A program made the translations under genes and the position numbers. From contig JALPQD010000820.1 of NCBI GenBank assembly GCA_023101885.1, forward strand, positions 372,001 to 436,000: 64,000 nucleotides of DNA. The letters are read 5' to 3'. Of the stretch, positions 57,243 to 64,000 are shown one piece after another. The stretch's first letter is position 1. Each line of letters opens with the position of its first letter. The notes below the pieces were generated by a model. That model made no database searches, was not told the origin of the DNA, and saw only the letters and a program-made list of their open reading frames with translations. This stretch comes from Typhlomys cinereus. Lineage: Eukaryota > Chordata > Mammalia > Rodentia > Platacanthomyidae.

Positions 57243-57262
57243 TAAAAAAAAAAAAAAAAAAA

Positions 57263-57279
57263 GAAAAGTAAAGAAGTAG
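57263..57279. repeat. Right target-site duplication of L1 copy B
   Basis: Exact partner of 51011-51027. Confidence 0.97.
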
Positions 57280-57284
57280 ATTCC

Positions 57285-57370
57285 AGTGCCTGAGGATGTA
57301 GCTTAGTGGTAGAACACTTACATAGAGTATATGGGGCTCTGGATTGTATTCCCAATGGTGCCAAAAAAAA
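57285..57370 (+). mobile_element. ID-like tRNA-derived SINE
   Basis: aggatgtagcttagtggtag is an A-box region and ctctggattgtattcccaat a degenerate B-box region, with an A run at 57362-57369. Size fits an ID element. Confidence 0.65.
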
Positions 57371-57419
57371 GTGGGGGAAGGAAGAGTCTTCAAATATTTT
57401 GCACTAAAATCTTGTTGCG

Positions 57420-57570
57420 TTTATTTATTGTGCGTGGCGGGAGTAGGGGCATGGCTATGTCCTGCCATGCACATGTGCATCAAGAACAACTTGGGGGAGT
57501 CTGCTCCCTATTTCCACCTGGGAATGACACATTATCAGGCTTGAGGGCATCTTTACCTGATGAGCCCTGA
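57420..57570 (-). mobile_element. B3-like SINE, diverged
   Basis: catgcacatgtgcatcaaga, acaacttgggggagtctgct and ctttacctgatgagccctg follow the reverse strand of a rodent B3/B2-type SINE. Confidence 0.5.
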
Positions 57571-59600
57571 ATTAAAATCTCAATTCTTGCTATTACATTT
57601 TCAGTATTTTTATATATTTTGTGATTCTTTTACTAAAACAAAAGAAGCAAATTGTTCCAGCGAAGATTGGACATAAAATACACTAAAATCAGTGGGCAAA
57701 GATTTGAAGAGAGGTAGGATCTTTGTAATCTCATAATTGTCTTCAAGAAACGATCAACCTCCACGGTCAGAAAGCAATAACATTAAAGGAACCCAGCAGA
57801 CTCACTGAGCCTGGTGATCAAGGTATAGGATAGATAAACAGCGTAATATCCTTGCAAAGAATCATGGAAACCTCATTCTAATTCTGAAAAAAAAAAAAAT
57901 ACAGACACATGCAAACCGAGAGCCACCCGGTGAAACAGTCCATCATCAAAAGTGCCCCGGAGCTGGAAAGAAAGTTAAAGATGTAAAGTCTTTACAGAGT
58001 AGAGGACTGTCAGGGGAATTGGTAGCTACTTGCAACAGAAGATCCTGGGGTGAACTCTGGAACACACACTGAAAGGAACTAGTTGAACTCACACCACAAT
58101 ACTTCAGTTTGCTGTAGTTGGCAACTCTACTACAGTTATGTAAGATGTTAGCTGTGGGAGCAGGATGAAAACTATAAGGGGATTCTTAGCGTTATTTCGT
58201 TTCAATTTCTCTGTTAGTCTAAAATAAGTTCAAAATGAAACACTTAAGCCTAACTTACTATGTTCATTTAATAGGATAGTGTTTAAGAAGCACATTCTAA
58301 CAGTTAAGAGTGTGGTCTCTGCTCCTTATTAATTATATAATTTGGAACGAGTTATGCAGTCCATTTCCTCACTTTAAAAAAGAGTGACACAAATTGGTCC
58401 TATCAACATTACATCATGGTTTAAGGAAGCTCCTGTACCTCCACTCCTCTCTGAGTGGATACCCGTTGTTAGTGCTGGCTGGGGGAGGGGGTCCACCTGC
58501 TATAGTCATGTGCCACTGAAATATCATCAACACCTATGCTGAAACAGGTGCCCAGGTACAAGCCAGTTAGTCACCCTTACTGGACTTGTGGGTCACACAC
58601 ATAACAAAAGGCATAAAAGCAGGAAGGAAAATTGAGAAGAGGCAAATTCTTATTAGGAGAAGAAAGATAAGGAGAATGATACGAGGAGAACATGGTGAAA
58701 ATTCATTTACAAAACTGTCTAAGGGAATTTACAAAAGGGACTTCATAATACTGCTTATTTGTCAGGTTGTTACAAGCAGGAAATAAGAATATTCTTGAGA
58801 AATCCAAGAACAGGGTGGACGCAGAATATCCACTGTATGAACTGCACCTTTAACTGTTTGGATGCATGATTCATCCACGCCAGACAGCCTTGAATTTCAC
58901 CATCAGGAAAAGTTCTAATGAAGACACCAGTGACCTGGTAAGAATGGAAAAATCAAAGAATACAAGGGCAAAGGTACCACCTCACTGGGTGTTGTCTGAT
59001 TCAGAGCTCACCAGCTCACACGCTAGTAAGTGCAAACCTGTGACACCCCGCAGATGGACCAAGCACAGGCCAGAGGCTGACTCCCCGTCCAAGGGGAGAA
59101 CCTGGGTTCCTGTTACACTGTGACGACGATCCAGTGTCAGATCGTCCATGTTTTAAAGGAAAGTAAGTATCTTGGCTTGTTTATAAGAGAATCCCCAACT
59201 TTTTAGTGTAGAAAGATTAGGAAAATACTAAGTGCACTGGCCCATGGCAATAAACTCAAACCCCACTTGTGAGTGAGCAAGATACAGCTGATGGTCCCTT
59301 CCTCGGGTGGCCACCTTCTTGGCGGTGCAACTGGCGGGACCCCAAGCAGGTGAGACTGTCAGAGCAAAACACCTTGTCATGAATTCACTCCAGCACGGAT
59401 TAGCATAACACACACACACACATGTGCACCCAGCTGCTACACCCTAAGCAAGTCTTCATGTCATATCAATTTGTGAAACTAAGAAATAAAATTGAGTATA
59501 TTTTTTCAACTGCAAGTCTTAGAACCTTATATGTATTCTGGTATGTGAGAAATAAATACAGATTCAAACTATGTTGTACGTGCCTCTCACTCAATTTCAT
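57571..59600. other. Single-copy-looking sequence
   Basis: No gene recognised. A MIR-like piece is at 58290-58430. Short A runs near 57887-57899. Confidence 0.4.
58290..58430 (+). mobile_element. MIR ancient SINE
   Basis: cagttaagagtgtggtctct, then tggaacgagttatgcagtcc and atttcctcactttaaaaaag, follows the forward MIR consensus. Confidence 0.6.
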
Positions 59601-59602
59601 TT

Positions 59603-59621
59603 GCCAACAGGTAATTTTTTT
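59603..59621. repeat. Left target-site duplication of an L1 fragment
   Basis: gccaacaggtaattttttt is repeated exactly at 60355-60373 (19 bp). Confidence 0.9.
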
Positions 59622-60354
59622 CACTTCCTTTTATTTATTTATTTATTTATTCATTTTTATTATTATTATTTTTCCACTCATATAAACTTAATAGGTACCC
59701 CGGTCCCTTCCCTCTCTCCACCCCTCCCAGACCCCCTGGTCCCTCCCCCCATTTCCCCTTGCTTTCACCTCCCTCTCTCCCTTTCTCCCACTGCCCCCTC
59801 CACCCCCCTCCAATCCCTGGAGCATCCTTTAGTATGAATGTCAAACTTCCCTCTGCATCTTCCACTCTAATGAAGTGTAAGGACTCAGTAGCATTGACTA
59901 GAAACTTTTCTTGTGCTCCCCTTTAGTATAGGAACACTATTGTGACTGTTAATCCCTTGCCTCTAAGGATCCTAGTGTCTGTGATCCATGCTAGACTTTG
60001 GGGGATCATTGATATGTCAGTCATTCATGCAAAGTCCGATTATGGTTACTTTGACCCTAACTTGTGTGGAGTATCTTGCTTATCTTTGCTCCTCCCCATC
60101 TTTAGGCTCTTACAATCTTTCTGTCCCCTCTTCTGCAAATTTCCCTGAGCTTTAGGATGGGGAGAGATTTGGTTGGTCTGGTTCCAGGTGATTAATGTAG
60201 GGTCTCTGATGTTCTGAATTACAGTTTGTTTGTTTTTTTCAGTTTTGCTGTTCCTGCACTGCCCTTGGCTCCATCCTGATTAGTATTGGATGTCACCTCC
60301 TGAGGAGCAAGCAGTGTGTCCTCCCTGGACTGCTTGTGTTCGAGGCGGAAAGGC
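59622..60354 (-). mobile_element. 5'-truncated L1 3' UTR insertion
   Basis: The reverse complement follows the 3' UTR of copies A and B (gcaaaactg region near 60243, gagggg block near 60120), with a C-rich tract (59697-59818) and an A tail at the left. About 50 bp at its right end (60306-60354, ggcggaaaggc end) do not match the L1 3' UTRs in this window. Confidence 0.85.
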
Positions 60355-60373
60355 GCCAACAGGTAATTTTTTT
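60355..60373. repeat. Right target-site duplication of an L1 fragment
   Basis: Exact partner of 59603-59621. Confidence 0.9.
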
Positions 60374-60641
60374 GAGAAATTACTCAGCACATGTTCTGTG
60401 CAAACACCTAAGTGTGCAAATAATACATTTAACTCTTACTGTTATACATTGTATTATACTATATAATTATAACACATTATATTATACTGTGTAATTTATA
60501 ACATATTGTATTATATTGTAATACCATTACTCTCCTAAACCCTTTCTAATCTCTTTCCCTCACTGCCAGCTCCTCCTCTTCCCTGCAAGTCTCCCTCTCA
60601 TATTTCATGTCATCTTGCTGTGTTTTCTGAACCACTGGTAT
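60374..60641. other. Unclassified AT-rich sequence
   Basis: 60435-60530 is made of imperfect repeats of tatattatact and ttataacacat type words. No gene. Confidence 0.5.
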
Positions 60642-61240
60642 TAGGCAGTTTTAGAGCAGCCATGCTGGGGGACAGTTTCTGAAGATCTTGGAAAGCTACT
60701 CCCCCACTGCTGGGATTACACTGGAGAAACCATCCCCTGCGGATAGCGAGGAACTGGCTCTAATCCTCCACAGAGATGAGATGGTCAACTTCCCCAACCC
60801 TTTGCTTATGAAAGGATATGAAGATTTGTTCTCCATTACAAATAAGCCCTACTATGAGGTGGGCAGGAGATCAACTGGGTTGGGCCTCAATATGAGCTAA
60901 CCAATGAGGAAAAGCCATTCCCCTTCCCCCCTTGCCTAAGTGTATAAATATACCTGACCCTGGCAGCCATCTTTGGTGCCTGCCCCTCATGGCACTTCAC
61001 GTCTGGAGTCCATGAGCTCTTTTCCAGCTCCATGCCCTCATGGATCCCATGCCTGGAGTCTTTGAGTTTTCCAGGGTGCCTGCGCCCATCATGGCATTCC
61101 ACGTCTGGAGTTCACAAATTTTGTTCTTGTTCTCCTCTAATAAACTCTACCTTAATCCTCTATGTGTGTTTTGGTTTCAACCTTTAACTCCAAACACAAG
61201 AATCCAGATACATACAGACCTCAAGGGAAGTGACCCCACA
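60642..61240 (+). mobile_element. Solo LTR, family 2, with three R-region repeat units
   Basis: In order: ttttagagcagccatgctgg, a CCAAT box (60901-60905), TATA (tataaata, 60943-60950), three units of about 50 bp from 60978 (gcctgcccctcatgg type), AATAAA at 61139-61144 and a U5-like end to about 61240. Homologous to 47238-47720, and its R region to the retrocopy at 18291. There are no internal viral genes. Ends are approximate and no target duplication was found. Confidence 0.75.
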
Positions 61241-61299
61241 GCATTTGGCAAGCACAGCCAGGAGAGTTTTAACCATGACCCTGTGTGACCCTGACTTTG

Positions 61300-61625
61300 G
61301 GGTCATCCAGTGGAGCCTAATGGGCTCACCAGTGGGCTCATGACTGGATATTTCCAGTTGTTCAATGGTAACTGGTAGGAGCTCATGGGTTCCTCCCCTA
61401 CCCAGAGCTGACCAATGGCCCGGTCAGTCTATGCAGGTCTGCAGTGCAGTAGCCACAGCTGTTGTGAGATTATGACTGCCTTGACTCTGCTGGTATTTAG
61501 AAGCGGGTATCTCACAGTCCTCTTTCTTATTTTCTAGCTCTTACGTTCTTTCTGTTCCTTCTTCCATGATGATACTGAGGCTTAAGAGAGTCCCTGAGCC
61601 TTAAATACATTGCTGAAGACCAGTA
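61300..61625 (-). mobile_element. Old L1 3' UTR-like fragment
   Basis: gctcttacgttctttctgtt, ccttcttccatgatgatact and agagtccctgagcctta resemble the reverse strand of the L1 3' UTR block seen at 33455-33500. Weak. Confidence 0.4.
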
Positions 61626-64000
61626 GCCAGGATGATTTCTGATACTTCAATCCAAATCCTCCTCTTTCCTGAATTTAGCATCAAAATGATCTTTCTCCTC
61701 CCTCCCTATAGCATTTGTTACCTACTAGACCCCTGCTAAATGCTTTATAGAATTTGTTGTCTTGCAGAAAGGATCTTGAGGATCACAACGTAATCTGTAC
61801 TTCAGCTGAGGAGGAAAAAAAGCAAAGAGGTAAGGCCAGATATCATGCAGACCAAAACTAGCTCTCACACTGCCAGTTGGTTTTCCATGGTTTACCAAGG
61901 AAGAACCAAACAAAGGAGGCAGAATTTATTTCAGTAACAGCTTCTTTCAAGAGAACCAGATCTCCACCACTGTTATTACCATCAGAAAATATTTGCAAAC
62001 AACAGATTGGTTACAGAAAACAACGTGCTCAAACTCCAGAACTGCAGGGTTTCTGAGTCAGGTGCTCTGAGTGTGTGCATGCATGCACACAAAGTATGCA
62101 TGGGTGGGTTTCGAGAGGAGGACAAGAGAAATATACTTTTCTATGCCATCATCTCTATGAAAATGAGTATTTAATATCTTAGAAGAAAGTTAAAGGTCTC
62201 TATGCATCATATTGAAGTACTGAGAGATTTTACCCTGCATCACAGTCCCAAAGAGGCTGAATAGATTCCCTAAGGAATAGAGTCCACCCTGTGTTTCCTC
62301 CTTCACTGTGCTTCATGTTCTTTCCAGAGTACATTGCTTCTTAAAGCAAAGAAACATTTTAAGAAAAAGTTTATAAAGTCACCGCTCTAAGTACATTCCA
62401 ACAGCAGTAAAATAAACACGAGAAAGGATAACAGAGAACCTGAGGGTTGGTTAAAGCAAGGAGTTGGATTCTAAACCAGTAAAACTGCCCACAAACCCAG
62501 ATCCAAGGAAAACTGAACCATGTTGCTGGAAGCTGTCATAAACTGCAGTGATAAGGACCACTCTGCTGTGAAGCATTATTTATATCTATGCTGCCCCTGG
62601 AATCTCCTGTTCTCCACAGGAGATTCAATCTCACAGTTGCACTCTGAAGGAAAGATGGCACCTCTGTGATTCTAAGAGTGAGAATGGAAGGTCAGGTGAC
62701 TTAAGTCTGTATTTGTCACACAGTTCAGAAGAGGACAGATCTCTGATTCCAAAGATTCAAATTATTAATGCCACACTAAAATGCAGGACAATATAGAAAG
62801 TCTTATATTGTGATGTATAATGGTATATAAACTTTACCTATGATTTTTTTCATTCAAAGCAGGTATGTCCAGGAAAGATAAATATGAATAAATAAGGCTC
62901 TGCCTGAGTGCGCGAGGAGAGAGCAGGGGTGGGTGAGGAGGAACAGGGAACAGGATTTGGGTCAGAGTAGCTATGCACTGTATTCACTTAGGGGACCCTG
63001 ACAGGTTCTATGGAAAAGGTGGCATTAGAATGATCCAGGAAGGGAGACAGCTCTCAGAGAGGATTAAGGAAGGAAATGCTGCTCCAGGCACAAATGGAAG
63101 GATTGGGCCAGAAGGTATGGAAGACAAGCATCTACTGGAAGGAACACAGAGGGGCCTTGAGGCATGATTTGAGAGGCAGAAAGAAATAGATGTGGGAAAC
63201 TGGAGGATGTAAACCCTGGGCTGAGGGATTTGAACTCTGCTATAGGTAATGAGGGTGGGGTAGGTTAAATTAAAGCAAAGGACACGGGAAATGATATGTT
63301 GAAAGAGCATGCAGCAGGTGAGAAGGTTGGTTGAAAGGGATCAGTTCTCAAGAGTCTGACATGCCTGAGAATTCCAGCTTAGCTGCCTCAAGGCTACATG
63401 ACCATAGATATACACCAAAGTCTCCAACTCTGCTTCCTTATTTGCAATGGGAATTGATGCAAAGGTCAAAGTGCCTCTGGATATGTCTTAATGTCTGGAG
63501 CTAATGCTACTGTGAGTCCTGGATAATTAGAATAGTTGGTTTCCCTGGCTTGAGGTAATAGATGTTAAGGTCTATTCTTCAAGGCTTGCTGTGGGGTGTT
63601 ACACCAAAGGGCGGTGGTATGGTGGGAATAGTAGCTACAGTTGCACACAGGCTGAGCCTCTGATTCTGAGTCTCCTAGTTGTAGGAAGAGCCCTCTGATA
63701 TTTAGGGTCCTCTCATCATAGTTGATCCTCAGCAAGTATTTGTGCCCTGGTTTTCCTTTTTAGGTCTAGAACTGCCTGTGCTCCTTGAATCTTATTTAGC
63801 TGCTCTGAATCTCAGTTTTCTCATCGAAAAAAATGGGACTAGTTATGTTTGTTGGATTGTTTGTGAGACTGTTCTGAAACTGTGTTAGCAGGTGGGACAA
63901 TGTGGAGAAATGCTCTGTAAACCGAGCAGCTTTGCAAATCATAATCAGCCCTGACAGTTCAAATGGGTCTACCAATATTTTGAGTCCCTGAGGCCAACAG
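61626..64000. other. Single-copy-looking sequence
   Basis: No gene recognised. 62960-63270 (ctgacaggttctatggaaaa ... agaggggccttgaggcatga) resembles an ancient mammalian repeat of uncertain family. A MIR-like piece is at 63790-63920. Confidence 0.4.
63790..63920 (+). mobile_element. MIR ancient SINE
   Basis: tgaatctcagttttctcatc, gaaaaaaatgggactagtta, then a tgtgagactgttctgaaac region, follows the forward MIR consensus. Confidence 0.55.

Larger units (their letters stand above)
51028..57262 (+). mobile_element. L1: Full-length L1 retrotransposon, copy B
   Basis: A complete LINE-1 of 6235 bp in a perfect 17-bp target duplication, so a fairly young insertion. Order: GC-rich 5' UTR (51028-51389), intact ORF1 (51390-52460), 50-bp spacer, broken ORF2 (52511-56320), 3' UTR and A tail. 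It is in the same orientation as copy A and nearly identical to it. It cannot move by itself, since ORF2 has five frame-disrupting deletions. Confidence 0.97.

Noticed and set aside
47238..61240. A provirus bounded by the two family-2 LTRs
   Set aside because: The interval holds an L1, SINEs and unique sequence, with no viral genes. The LTRs differ by several indels.

Overview
The window is mammalian nuclear DNA, most likely from a rodent. It is AT-rich, has very few long open frames, and consists almost entirely of interspersed repeats separated by diverged single-copy-looking sequence. The rodent assignment rests on the repeat mix: 7SL-derived B1-like SINEs, B2/B3-like and ID-like tRNA-derived SINEs, full-length L1 elements with GC-rich monomer-type 5' UTRs, and URR1-like MER1-type DNA elements. 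I cannot fix the species from sequence alone. I found no host protein-coding gene, no tRNA or rRNA gene, no CRISPR array and no bacterial-type operon.

The only strong coding signals are two nearly identical full-length L1 (LINE-1) retrotransposons in the same orientation, about 48 kb apart: L1 copy A (about 2606-8910) and L1 copy B (about 51028-57262). Each has a GC-rich 5' UTR, an intact 356-residue ORF1, a 50-bp spacer, an ORF2 with several frameshifts, a 3' UTR with a G-rich tract, and an A tail. Copy B lies in a perfect 17-bp target-site duplication (TSD). Copy A lies inside the A-rich tail of an older SINE that has its own 17-bp TSD (2320-2336 and 8918-8934). ORF1p would be the RNA-binding trimer. 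ORF2p, the endonuclease and reverse transcriptase, is dead in both copies, so neither can move by itself.

Layout: 1-2319 holds the decayed 3' end of an old L1, then unique sequence. 2337-8910 is the SINE plus L1 copy A. 8935-18270 is mostly unique, with URR1-like, B1-like, B3-like and old L1 3' UTR pieces. 18273-18873 is a retroposed LTR transcript with a large purine microsatellite. 19025-19433 and 32011-32633 are two related solo LTRs on the minus strand; the second carries ten 24-bp units, each with a CCAAT box. 20430-31110 has old L1, SINE and MIR pieces and several CA/TC tracts, including a 67-bp perfectly alternating purine-pyrimidine tract. 30680-31860, 35797-36165, 37640-38065, 38935-39370 and 43800-44185 are URR1-like elements. 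32971-33889 and 59603-60373 are minus-strand 5'-truncated L1 3' UTR insertions with recognisable TSDs. 45000-48000 is an AT-rich stretch of ancient L1 interrupted by an ID-like SINE and a solo LTR (47238-47720). A homologous LTR is at 60642-61240.

The elements are related by use of L1 machinery in trans: the SINEs and the LTR-transcript retrocopy all end in A-rich tails, and several have L1-type TSDs. The most informative observations are the CCAAT minisatellite in one LTR, the retrocopy that runs from the predicted start site to the poly(A) site of an LTR of the second family, the loss of the endonuclease catalytic motif in L1 copy B, and features shared by the two L1 5' UTRs (a perfect splice donor and an antisense open frame). 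No novel host system was found.
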